Positions 1 through 6,918 of a DNA stretch of 14,329 nucleotides are shown here, piece by piece; positions within the stretch are counted from its first letter, which is position 1; every line of letters starts with the position of its first letter. A program made the translations under genes and the position numbers. The notes under the pieces were generated by a model, which was not told the origin of the DNA, did no database searches, and saw only the letters and a program-made list of their open reading frames with translations. This stretch comes from JACVRW01 sp035705985 (GTDB taxonomy: Bacteria; Actinomycetota; Thermoleophilia; Solirubrobacterales; Thermoleophilaceae): contig DASSVP010000187.1 of NCBI GenBank assembly GCA_035705985.1, forward strand, positions 1 to 14,329. The letters run 5' to 3'.

Positions 1-1762
1 CGCGCCGCGCGGCATCCGACGCCAGATCTCGGACGCGAAGAACCAGCTGCTCGACGCAGAGGCCTACCGCCTGAAGGTCTCGACCTTCTTCGAGCAGACC
101 GCCGCCGACGTCTACGACCTCTACGAGAAGCGCCTCCACGCGGCGAACGCGATGGACTTCGACGACCTCCTGTTCCGCTGCGTGAACCTGTTCGAGCTGT
201 TCGACGAGGTCCGCAACCGCTACCGCCGCAGCTTCCGCCACGTCCTGGTCGACGAGTACCAGGACACGAACCGAGCCCAGTACCGCTGGCTACAGCTGCT
301 CACGGAGGAGCACCGGAACCTGTTCGTCATCGGCGACGATGATCAATCGATCTACCGCTTCCGTGGCGCGGATATCGAGAACATCCTTGGCTTTGAGAGA
401 GACCATCCCGACGCCACCGTCGTCAAGCTCGAGCAGAACTACCGCTCGACCCAGACGATCCTCAACGCGTCCAACGCGGTCATCTCCAACAACCGGCAGC
501 GCAAGGACAAGTTCCTCTGGTCGGAGCTCGGCGAGGGCGACCCGGTCCACGTGCGCGAGCTCGAGGACGAGCACGCCGAGGCGCGCTTCGTCGTGTCGGA
601 GATCGAGCGGCTCGTGGACGAGGGCGCGTCGCGCGACGAGATCGCCGTCTTCTACCGGACCAACGCGCAGAGCCGCGTGCTCGAGGACATGCTCGTCCGC
701 TACGGCGTCGGCTATCAGGTCATCGGCGGCACGCGCTTCTACGAGCGGGCCGAGATCAAGGACGCGCTCGCCTACCTCACGCTGCTCGTGAACCCGGCGG
801 ACACCGTCGCCTTCGGCCGCGTCGTCAACTCGCCGCGGCGCGGGATCGGCGCCACCTCGCAGGGCCGGCTCGTGGGATACGCGAACACGATCGGGGAGCC
901 GGTCTGGGACGTCGCCGCGGAGCCCGAGTCCGTGCCCGGGCTCGCGCCCGCGGCAATCAAGGCGGTCGGCCGCTTCATGTCGGTGATGGAGCGGCTGCGC
1001 GAGCGGGCCGAGGGCGGGGCGGGCGTGGGCGACCTCCTCGCGGAGACGCTCGAGGAGACCGGCTACACCGAGGCGCTCCAGGCCGAGCGGACGATCGAAG
1101 CGCAGGGCCGGCTCGAGAACCTCGAGGAGCTCGTGGGGGTCGCGCGCGAGTACGACGCCACCGCCGAGCAGGGCTCCGTCGAGGAGTTTCTCCAGCAGCT
1201 CGCGCTCTTCTCCGAGCAGGACAACCTGAAGGACGAGCAGGGGATCGTCACGCTGATGACGCTCCACAACGCCAAGGGGCTCGAGTACGAGATCGTCTTC
1301 ATCATCGGCCTCGAGGACGGTGTCTTCCCGCACATGCGCTCGATCGAGTCGGGCGACCTCGAGGAGGAGCGCCGCCTGGCCTACGTGGGCATCACGCGCG
1401 CCAAGCGGCAGCTCTACCTCACGCACGCGCGCACGCGTCTCCTGTTCGGCAACCGCGACTGGAACATGCGGAGCCGCTTCGTCGACGAGATCCCTGTGGA
1501 GTTCACCGACCGCGAGGAGGACGCGCCGACCGGCCCGGCGGCCGCCGCGACGTGGGGTGGAGGCGCTGCCGCACCGGAGCCCGTCGGGAGCGGGGGAGGT
1601 AGCGGCGCGTCATTCGCCACGGGCGACGACGTCATCCATGCGCAGTTCGGTGACGGAGTGGTCGTCGGAGTCGAGCCCGGCGGGCTGGTGGTGGTGCGCT
1701 TCGCCGCGGACCGGTCAGAGCGGAAGCTCATGGCCGACTACGCGCCGCTGAAGCGCCGCTAG
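1..1762 (+). CDS. pcrA: ATP-dependent DNA helicase PcrA/UvrD, 3' part
   Basis: This is a superfamily 1A 3'-5' DNA helicase of the UvrD/PcrA/Rep group, acting in repair and in clearing proteins from DNA. The reading frame is open from base 2. The ATG at 152 is internal, because the 50 codons before it already read as helicase sequence (ISDAKN, then YEKRLHAANAMDFDDLL). About 586 codons are visible, and the N-terminal Walker A region lies outside the window. Visible motifs are DEYQD (motif II, 251-265), GDDDQSIYRFRGA (motif III, from 332), QNYRS (IV), TLMTLHNAKGLEYE (V, from 1250) and EEERRLAYVGITRAK (VI, 1361-1405). After a Gly/Ala/Ser-rich linker comes a Tudor-like C-terminal domain (GDDVIHAQFGDGVVVGV and onward) typical of PcrA, which is reported to bind RNA polymerase. 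The symbol is inferred from that tail; uvrD1 would be an equivalent name. Confidence 0.95.
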   Translation, partial: APRGIRRQISDAKNQLLDAEAYRLKVSTFFEQTAADVYDLYEKRLHAANAMDFDDLLFRCVNLFELFDEVRNRYRRSFRHVLVDEYQDTNRAQYRWLQLLTEEHRNLFVIGDDDQSIYRFRGADIENILGFERDHPDATVVKLEQNYRSTQTILNASNAVISNNRQRKDKFLWSELGEGDPVHVRELEDEHAEARFVVSEIERLVDEGASRDEIAVFYRTNAQSRVLEDMLVRYGVGYQVIGGTRFYERAEIKDALAYLTLLVNPADTVAFGRVVNSPRRGIGATSQGRLVGYANTIGEPVWDVAAEPESVPGLAPAAIKAVGRFMSVMERLRERAEGGAGVGDLLAETLEETGYTEALQAERTIEAQGRLENLEELVGVAREYDATAEQGSVEEFLQQLALFSEQDNLKDEQGIVTLMTLHNAKGLEYEIVFIIGLEDGVFPHMRSIESGDLEEERRLAYVGITRAKRQLYLTHARTRLLFGNRDWNMRSRFVDEIPVEFTDREEDAPTGPAAAATWGGGAAAPEPVGSGGGSGASFATGDDVIHAQFGDGVVVGVEPGGLVVVRFAADRSERKLMADYAPLKRR

Positions 1763-1792
1763 CCCCGCGGTTTGCCGGAAGCATCCTGCCTA

Positions 1793-1811
1793 GGGCTTGC
1801 CCATTAAGCCC
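1793..1811 (+). terminator. possible hairpin after pcrA
   Basis: GGGCTT (1793-1798) and AAGCCC (1806-1811) form a perfect 6-bp inverted repeat around a 7-base loop, 31 bases after the pcrA stop. No T-run follows, so it is not a canonical intrinsic terminator. It could end pcrA transcription or serve as an operator ahead of the folD start signal. Confidence 0.35.
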
Positions 1812-1833
1812 AATCCAGGACGCTTGCGCGTTG

Positions 1834-1839
1834 TAGGCT
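1834..1839 (+). promoter_or_regulatory. -10 hexamer for leaderless folD
   Basis: TAGGCT fits TANNNT and ends 9 bases before the folD ATG, so transcription would begin at or within a few bases of the start codon. No clear -35 hexamer and no Shine-Dalgarno sequence is seen. The call rests on recurrence of the same arrangement at other genes in this window. Confidence 0.6.
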
Positions 1840-1848
1840 GCCGCGCCC

Positions 1849-2706
1849 ATGGCCGAGATCATCGACGGCAAGGCGATCGCCGCCAAGGTGCGCGAGGAGG
1901 TGAAGGCGGAGGTCGCCGGGCTCGACCGCAGGCCCGGCCTCGCGACGATCCTGGTGGGCGACGACCCCGCGTCCGCCGTCTACGTGCGCATGAAGCGGGA
2001 GGACTCGGCCGAGGTCGGCATCGAGTCGTTCCATCACGAGCCGGGCGGCGATGTGGCTCCCGAGGAGCTGCGGGAGCTCATCGTGTCCCTGAACGCCGAC
2101 GACCGCGTGGACGGCATCCTCCTCCAGCTACCGCTGCCCGACCATCTCGACCAGGACGAGTTCGTCGGGCTGATCGACCCCGCCAAGGACGTCGACGGGC
2201 TCACGACGGCGAACGCGGGGCTGCTCATGCACAACCGCGAGGAGGCGATCGTGCCGTGCACGCCGGCGGGCGTGATGCGCCTGCTCGACGAGGCGGGCGT
2301 GGAGCTGTCCGGCGCCCGGGCCGTGGTGCTCGGCCGCTCGATACTCGTGGGCAAGCCGATGGCTCAGCTGCTGCTGGCCGCGAACGCCACCGTCACGCAC
2401 TGCCACTCACGCACGCGCGACCTCGCGGCGGTCTGCGGGCAGGCGGACGTGCTCGTGGCGGCTGTCGGCTCGGCCGGCCTCGTCACCGGCGACATGGTGG
2501 GCGAGGGCGCCGTGGTGATCGACGTCGGCACCAACCGCACCGACGACGGGCTCGTGGGCGACGTCGACTTCGAGGCGGCGAAGGAGCGCGCGCGGGCGAT
2601 CACGCCGGTGCCGGGCGGGGTGGGGCCGATGACGCGGGCGATGCTGCTCGTGAACACGCTGAAGGCGGCGCGCGCCCGCGGCGCCGCCCAGCTCCGGCGC
2701 CGGTAG
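1849..2706 (+). CDS. folD: Bifunctional methylene-THF dehydrogenase / methenyl-THF cyclohydrolase FolD
   Basis: This cytoplasmic enzyme interconverts 5,10-methylene-THF and 10-formyl-THF using NADP, supplying one-carbon units for purines and formyl-Met. Its 285 residues are the usual FolD length. The N-terminal catalytic domain has YVRMKRE (Tyr45 and Lys49, matching the catalytic Tyr/Lys pair of E. coli FolD), ILLQLPLP (90-97, folate pocket) and PAKDVDGL (111-118, the conserved Asp being D116). The NAD(P)-binding part has PCTPAGVMRLL (136-146), VVLGRSILVGKPMA (159-172), HCHSRT (184-189), VVIDVGTNR (222-230) and ITPVPGGVGPMTRAML (251-266). ATG 1849 is preceded by a leaderless-type -10. The gene stands alone, and its stop codon TAG forms part of the next gene's -10 hexamer. 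I see no odd residues. Confidence 0.97.
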   Translation: MAEIIDGKAIAAKVREEVKAEVAGLDRRPGLATILVGDDPASAVYVRMKREDSAEVGIESFHHEPGGDVAPEELRELIVSLNADDRVDGILLQLPLPDHLDQDEFVGLIDPAKDVDGLTTANAGLLMHNREEAIVPCTPAGVMRLLDEAGVELSGARAVVLGRSILVGKPMAQLLLAANATVTHCHSRTRDLAAVCGQADVLVAAVGSAGLVTGDMVGEGAVVIDVGTNRTDDGLVGDVDFEAAKERARAITPVPGGVGPMTRAMLLVNTLKAARARGAAQLRRR

Positions 2707-2709
2707 ATT
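2704..2709 (+). promoter_or_regulatory. -10 hexamer overlapping the folD stop
   Basis: TAGATT ends 9 bases before ATG 2719, the same spacing as at folD and ilvB. Its first three bases are the folD stop codon. No -35 is recognisable in the GC-rich folD 3' end. It is a likely leaderless start signal for the 2719 gene. Confidence 0.55.
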
Positions 2710-2718
2710 CCAGCGCGC

Positions 2719-3189
2719 ATGGATCTGCGCAGGCTGCGAGCGGGGGAGTGGATCGTGGGCGCCGCGGGCCTCGTCCTGCTCGTGTCGCTGTTCCTGTCCT
2801 GGTACGACGGGCAATCCGGCTGGGAGTCGCTCGGCATCCTCGACGTGATCCTCGCCTTCGTCGCGCTGGACGCGCTCGCCGTACCGTTCGTAACGGCGTC
2901 GTACCGCGTGCCGGCGCTGCCGCTCGCGCACCAGTCGCTCACCGTCCTCCTAAGCAGCGTCGCGTTCCTCCTGGTCGTCGGGCGCGTGCTGAACATCCCC
3001 GACTGGGCCGACGGGCGGGAGGGCGGGCTGTGGGTCGGGCTGCTCGCGACGCTCGGAGTCGTGGCGGGGGGCCTGCTTGCGATGCGCGACGAGCGCCGAA
3101 GCCCGCCGGGCGAGCACACCGACCTCACGGGCGTCCCGGTGGCGGGGCCGCCGCAGATCGAGACGCTTCGAGCTCCGAGGCCCGAGTGA
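2719..3189 (+). CDS. Hypothetical four-helix membrane protein (paralog A)
   Basis: I do not recognise this 156-residue protein as a characterised family. It has four hydrophobic segments (about residues 10-28, 38-58, 73-90 and 103-122) and a hydrophilic, Pro-rich cytoplasmic-looking tail (123-156). The N-terminus has a pattern shared with the next gene: RLR at 5-7, W11, then W28-Y29 at the end of the first helix. There is no signal-peptide cleavage site; the first helix would act as an anchor. ATG 2719 follows a -10-like hexamer by 9 bases. The stop overlaps the next start as GTGA, so the two are probably co-translated and may form one membrane complex. Function is unknown. Its position between folD and gatC gives no direct clue. 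Confidence 0.85.
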   Translation: MDLRRLRAGEWIVGAAGLVLLVSLFLSWYDGQSGWESLGILDVILAFVALDALAVPFVTASYRVPALPLAHQSLTVLLSSVAFLLVVGRVLNIPDWADGREGGLWVGLLATLGVVAGGLLAMRDERRSPPGEHTDLTGVPVAGPPQIETLRAPRPE

Positions 3190-3716
3190 GCTTCGCGCGG
3201 CTGCGGCCGGCGGACTGGGTCGTGTTCGTGGCGGCCCTCGCGCTGCTGTTCACCACCGCGCCCGACTGGTACAGCACGAAGGCCGGCGAGGAGGCGCGCG
3301 CGATCGAGGAGCAGGCCCGCCCGGGCGAGGACGAGCCGACGGGCCAGGTGCAGACGGAGGTGGAGGAGGACGCCGGCGCCCTCGCGCAGGGCCAGGAGCG
3401 CAACGCCTGGCAGGAGGACGGCACGCTGGACAGGGTCCTCTTGATCTCCCTGCTCGCTACGTCCGCACTCGGAGTGCTGGCGGCCTTCTGGCGCGCGGCG
3501 GGACGAGAGGCGGGCGCCGTGTTCGGCGCGGCCGGCCTCGCGGCGTGCATCAGCGCGCTGCTCGTGCTCTACCGCATCCTCCAGGAGCCCGGCTTCGACG
3601 AGATCACGGTCGTGAAGGTGGGCGCGCCACTGGCGCTTGGGGTGCTCGGCGTGATGGCGTTCGCGTGCGCGACCGCCCTGCGCGAGACCCCACCTACAAT
3701 CGCGAACGATGATTGA
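3186..3716 (+). CDS. Hypothetical four-helix membrane protein (paralog B)
   Basis: This 176-residue membrane protein has no recognised family. It starts at GTG 3186, overlapping the upstream TGA by 4 bases, with a GAGG Shine-Dalgarno-like element at 3177-3180. The same frame is open further upstream, but that part is out-of-frame shadow of folD and paralog A. Predicted helices lie at about 11-26, 83-102, 110-130 and 143-164. Residues 31-80 form a strongly acidic, Glu/Gln-rich loop after the first helix, which is absent in paralog A. The N-terminus aligns without gaps to paralog A (RLR 5-7, W11, V13, W28-Y29), indicating an old tandem duplication. The last 8 bases overlap gatC, and the gatC -10 hexamer lies within its 3' end. 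Function is unknown. Confidence 0.85.
   Translation: MSFARLRPADWVVFVAALALLFTTAPDWYSTKAGEEARAIEEQARPGEDEPTGQVQTEVEEDAGALAQGQERNAWQEDGTLDRVLLISLLATSALGVLAAFWRAAGREAGAVFGAAGLAACISALLVLYRILQEPGFDEITVVKVGAPLALGVLGVMAFACATALRETPPTIANDD
3695..3700 (+). promoter_or_regulatory. -10 hexamer for leaderless gatC
   Basis: TACAAT, close to the TATAAT consensus, ends 8 bases before ATG 3709. It lies inside the end of the upstream coding sequence. It would give gatCAB its own leaderless promoter independent of the membrane-protein pair. No good -35 is visible. Confidence 0.6.
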
Positions 3717-3996
3717 CAGGGACCAGGTGCTGCACGTCGCGAAGCTCGCGCGGCTGCGGGTGAGCGACGACGAGGTCGACAAGATGGCGGGCGAGCTGTC
3801 GAAGATCCTCGAGCACGTCGAGACGATGAACGAACTCGACCTCGAGGGTGTTCAGCCCACGTCGCACGTCGTTGACCTGACGAACGTGCTCCGCGAGGAC
3901 GTGCCGCGACCGTCGCTCGACCGCGAGACCGCCCTGGGGCAGGCGTCCGACGCCACCGACACAGGCTTCCGCGTCCCCAGCCCGGGGGCGTCGTGA
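3709..3996 (+). CDS. gatC: Asp-tRNA(Asn)/Glu-tRNA(Gln) amidotransferase subunit C
   Basis: GatC is the small subunit that wraps around and stabilises the GatA-GatB interface in the GatCAB complex. The 95 residues are the usual length. Conserved family features are VLHVAKLARLRVSDDEVDKM (7-26), the SKILEHVETMNELD helix (31-44), the GVQPTSHVVDLTNVLREDVP stretch (47-66) and the terminal FRVP (87-90). ATG 3709 is chosen because residues from there match the family N-terminus and a TACAAT hexamer lies 8 bases upstream. It overlaps the preceding coding sequence by 8 bases and gatA by 4 bases (GTGA), so gatA is probably translationally coupled to it. GatCAB makes Gln-tRNA(Gln) and/or Asn-tRNA(Asn) by the indirect route; which one cannot be told without knowing whether glnS and asnS exist in the genome. 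Confidence 0.96.
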   Translation: MIDRDQVLHVAKLARLRVSDDEVDKMAGELSKILEHVETMNELDLEGVQPTSHVVDLTNVLREDVPRPSLDRETALGQASDATDTGFRVPSPGAS

Positions 3997-5453
3997 GCGA
4001 GGAGCTCCTGGGCCTCACCGCCGCCGAGCAGGCGGAGCGCATCGCCGCGGGCGAGCTCGGAGCGAAGGAGGCGTTCGAGTTCTGGCGCGGCCGCGCGGCG
4101 GGCGACGATCTGAACGCCTACCTCTGGGTGGCAGACGAGGCCCCCGAGGACGCCGGCACGCTCCCGCCCATCGCCGTGAAGGACCTCTTCTGCGTGAAGG
4201 GCGTGCCGAGCCAGGCCGGCTCACGCATCCTCGAGGGCTATCGCCCGCCCTACACCGCCACGAGCGTCCAGAACCTCGAGGAGGCCGGCGCGCGCGTGCT
4301 CGGCAAGACCAACCAGGACGAGTTCGCGATGGGTTCGTCGAACGAGAACTCGGGCTTCGGCCCCGTGCAGAACCCGTGGGACCGCGAACGCGTGCCGGGC
4401 GGGTCGAGCGGCGGCAGCGCCGCCGCTGTCGCGGCGGGCCTGGCGCCCTGGGCGATCGGCACGGACACCGGCGGCTCGATCCGCCAGCCGGCCTCGCTCT
4501 CCGGGATCGTGGGCGTCAAGCCGACCTACGGCGCGGTCAGCCGCTACGGGATGATCGCCTTCGCCTCGTCGCTCGACCAGTGCGGGCCGCTCACGCGGGA
4601 CGTGACGGACGCCGCGATCCTCCTGCGCCACCTGCAGGGAAAGGACCCGTGCGACTCGACCTCGCTCGGCATCCCGGGCGAGCTGCCGCTGCCGAGCGCG
4701 GAGCGTCTCGACGGCCTGCGCTTCGGCGTCTGGGGGATGGAGGAGGCCGGGCTCGAGCCCGGCGTGGCCGACGTGGTGAGCGCCACGCTCGCGCGCGTGG
4801 AGGAGCTCGGCGGGAGCGTTGAGCAGATCGAGCTGCCGAACGCGAAGCACGGCATCGCGGCCTACTACGTGATCGCCCCCGCGGAGGCGAGCGCGAATCT
4901 CGCGCGCTACGACGGCGTGCGCTACGGCCCGCGTGCGGCGGGCGACGGCGACCTGACCTCGCTCTACGAGGAGACCCGCCACGACGGCTTCGGCGAAGAG
5001 GTCAAGCGCCGCATCATGATCGGCACCTACGCGCTCTCCTCGGGCTACTACGAGGCCTACTACGGCACCGCCCAGAAGGTCCGCACGAAGATCGCGCAGG
5101 ACTTCACGGCGGCGTTCGAGAAGGTCGACTTCGTCGTGAGCCCCACGTCGGCGACCGTTGCCTTCAGGCTCGGCGAGCGCACCGCCGACCCGCTCGCGAT
5201 GTACCTGTCCGACTACTACACCGTCCCGATGCCGCTGGCCGGGATCCCGGCGGTGTCGATCCCGTGCGGCCTGTCGGAGGGGCTGCCCGTGGGGTTCCAG
5301 ATCGCCGGCCCGGCCTTCAGCGAGGCGCGCATCCTCGACGCGGCGCACGCGCTTGAGAAGTCGATCGGCTTCGAGGGAGTGCCGGTCAGTGTCGATCGGC
5401 CGGATGCCGGTCGTCGTTCACAGGACGAGGGGCCGGAGGCCCCGCCGGGGTGA
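3993..5453 (+). CDS. gatA: Asp-tRNA(Asn)/Glu-tRNA(Gln) amidotransferase subunit A
   Basis: This is the glutaminase subunit of GatCAB: it hydrolyses glutamine and channels ammonia to GatB. It belongs to the amidase-signature family, with a Ser-cisSer-Lys triad visible as K63 (IAVKD), S138 (VPGGSSGGS) and S162 (TGGSIRQPA). Offsets between them (75 and 24) equal those of S. aureus GatA (K79, S154, S178). Other family blocks are GKTNQDEFAMGSSNENSGFG (104-123) and KPTYGAVSRYGMIAFASSLD (176-195). Length is 486. The stretch before the catalytic Lys is about 16 residues shorter than in S. aureus, mostly a shortened linker between LNAYLWV and IAVKD. A polar tail of roughly 20 residues ends the protein. 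Start GTG 3993 overlaps the gatC stop by 4 bases, and the stop overlaps gatB in the same way. Confidence 0.97.
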   Translation: MSEELLGLTAAEQAERIAAGELGAKEAFEFWRGRAAGDDLNAYLWVADEAPEDAGTLPPIAVKDLFCVKGVPSQAGSRILEGYRPPYTATSVQNLEEAGARVLGKTNQDEFAMGSSNENSGFGPVQNPWDRERVPGGSSGGSAAAVAAGLAPWAIGTDTGGSIRQPASLSGIVGVKPTYGAVSRYGMIAFASSLDQCGPLTRDVTDAAILLRHLQGKDPCDSTSLGIPGELPLPSAERLDGLRFGVWGMEEAGLEPGVADVVSATLARVEELGGSVEQIELPNAKHGIAAYYVIAPAEASANLARYDGVRYGPRAAGDGDLTSLYEETRHDGFGEEVKRRIMIGTYALSSGYYEAYYGTAQKVRTKIAQDFTAAFEKVDFVVSPTSATVAFRLGERTADPLAMYLSDYYTVPMPLAGIPAVSIPCGLSEGLPVGFQIAGPAFSEARILDAAHALEKSIGFEGVPVSVDRPDAGRRSQDEGPEAPPG

Positions 5454-6898
5454 CCTCCGTCGTGACCGAGCCCGAGGCGCGCATCTACGAGCCCGTCATC
5501 GGCGTCGAGATCCACGTGCAGCTGAGGACGCGCACGAAGATGTTCTGCGGCTGCGCGCTCTCGTTCGGGGACGACCCGAACACGCACGTGTGCCCGATCT
5601 GCCTGGGCCACCCGGGAACCCTGCCCGTGACGAACGCCGAGGCCGTCCACTTCGCGTTGATGATCGCCATGGCGTTCGAGTGCGAGATCGCACCGCGCTC
5701 GATCTTCCACCGGAAGAACTACTTCTATCCGGACCTGCCGAAGGGCTACCAGATCAGCCAGTACGACATCCCGCTCGCCACTGCCGGCCGGCTGGGCGAC
5801 GTCCGGATCCATCGGGTGCACATGGAGGAGGACGCGGCGAAGCTGACCCACACGGGGTCGTCCGGCCGCATCCACGGCGCCGAGGCGAGCGTCGTCGACT
5901 TCAACCGCGGCGGCACGCCGCTGGTCGAGATCGTGACCGAGCCGGACCTTCGCTCGGCCTCCGAGGCCGCTGACTTCGGCCGCCTGCTCCAGGCGACGCT
6001 GCGGCGGATGGGGGTGTCCGACGTGAACATGGAGGAGGGGTCGCTGCGGATGGGCGCAAACGTCTCCATCCGCCCGGCCGGCACGGCGACGCTCGGCACG
6101 AAGACGGAGCTCAAGAACATGAACTCGTTCCGCTTCCTCGAGCGCGGGATCGACGCCGAGATCGGGCGCCAGGAGAACATCCTCCGCAATGGAGGCGAGG
6201 TCGAGCAGGAGACGCTCCACTACGACCCGCAGAGCGGCGACCTGAGCACGCTCCGCTCAAAGGAGGAGGCGCACGACTACCGCTACTTTCCCGAGCCCGA
6301 CCTCGTGCCGGTGGCGCCCACCGAGGAGATGCTCGAGCGCGCGCAGAGTGCCCTCCCGGAGCTGCCGGCGGCTCGCGCTGAGCGCCTGGAGCGGGAGCTC
6401 GAGCTGCCGGCGGAGACCGCGCGGCTGCTCGCCTTCCGCTCGGAGTGGGGTGACTTCTTCGAGAACGCCGTCGACTCCCGTCGCGAACTGGCGCACAACC
6501 TGGCCAACTGGACGACGAACGAGCTGACCTCGCGGCTCGGCGACCGGCAGCTCGCGGACACGCGCCTCGAGCCGGCGGCGTTCGCGCAGCTGGTGGAGCT
6601 GGTCGCGGAGAAGAAGATCTCCGCGGGGGCCGGGCGCGAGGTGCTCGACGTCCTGATCGAGGACGGCGGCGACCCCGCCGCGGTGGTGGAGGCGAAGGGG
6701 CTCGGCCGGGCGGAGAGCGGCGAGCTCGAGGGGATCGTGGACCGCGCGATCGCCGCGAACCCCGACGCCGTCGAGAAGATCCGGGCCGGCAAGGGCCAGG
6801 CGATCGGGGCCATCGTCGGCGCGGTGATGCGCGAGACGAAGGGCCGCGCCGACGGCGGCGAGGTCCAGCGAATGATCAGCGAGCGAATCGGCGCCTAG
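5450..6898 (+). CDS. gatB: Asp-tRNA(Asn)/Glu-tRNA(Gln) amidotransferase subunit B
   Basis: GatB binds the misacylated tRNA, activates the Glu or Asp side chain with ATP and transfers ammonia received from GatA. Its 482 residues match the family length. Visible features are VIGVEIHVQL (16-25), the zinc-site cysteines C33, C35, C48 and C51 (FCGC and CPIC), FHRKNYFYPDLPKGYQ (86-101), DFNRGGTPLVEIVTEPD (150-166) and SKEEAHDYRYFPEPDLVP (270-287). The C-terminal third is the helical tail with a YqeY-like domain that contacts the tRNA elbow. Start GTG 5450 overlaps the gatA stop (GTGA); GGAGG at 5435-5439 may serve as a Shine-Dalgarno. In M. tuberculosis pfkA separates gatA from gatB, but here they are contiguous. 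Its stop codon lies in a hairpin shared with the convergent minus-strand gene. Confidence 0.97.
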   Translation: MTSVVTEPEARIYEPVIGVEIHVQLRTRTKMFCGCALSFGDDPNTHVCPICLGHPGTLPVTNAEAVHFALMIAMAFECEIAPRSIFHRKNYFYPDLPKGYQISQYDIPLATAGRLGDVRIHRVHMEEDAAKLTHTGSSGRIHGAEASVVDFNRGGTPLVEIVTEPDLRSASEAADFGRLLQATLRRMGVSDVNMEEGSLRMGANVSIRPAGTATLGTKTELKNMNSFRFLERGIDAEIGRQENILRNGGEVEQETLHYDPQSGDLSTLRSKEEAHDYRYFPEPDLVPVAPTEEMLERAQSALPELPAARAERLERELELPAETARLLAFRSEWGDFFENAVDSRRELAHNLANWTTNELTSRLGDRQLADTRLEPAAFAQLVELVAEKKISAGAGREVLDVLIEDGGDPAAVVEAKGLGRAESGELEGIVDRAIAANPDAVEKIRAGKGQAIGAIVGAVMRETKGRADGGEVQRMISERIGA

Positions 6899-6918
6899 CG
6901 GCGCCTGCGGCTAGCGCC
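6890..6918. terminator. hairpin across two convergent stop codons
   Basis: GGCGCCTAGC (6890-6899) pairs with GCTAGCGCC (6910-6918): nine base pairs with one bulged C and a 10-base loop. Both stop codons, gatB TAG (6896-6898) and the minus-strand TAG (6911-6913), lie in opposite arms. There is no T-run on either strand. It is a candidate bidirectional, factor-assisted terminator. Confidence 0.45.

Noticed and set aside
152..154. ATG 152 as the start of pcrA
   Set aside because: The frame is open from base 2 and its first 50 codons match PcrA sequence just before DFDDLL, so the gene begins before the window.
290..1426. Long open frame antisense to pcrA (378 codons)
   Set aside because: It lies entirely opposite a helicase with all motifs intact; high GC produces long antisense frames. 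Its protein is Arg/Leu/Val/Glu-biased with no motif.
1763..1848. tRNA or riboswitch between pcrA and folD
   Set aside because: The gap is 86 bases with only one short hairpin; no tRNA arms or known riboswitch core is visible.
1797..3185. Upstream part of the frame that ends at 3716
   Set aside because: Before GTG 3186 the frame encodes only Arg/Gly/Ala-rich sequence out of register with folD and paralog A. Only 3186-3716 is a gene.
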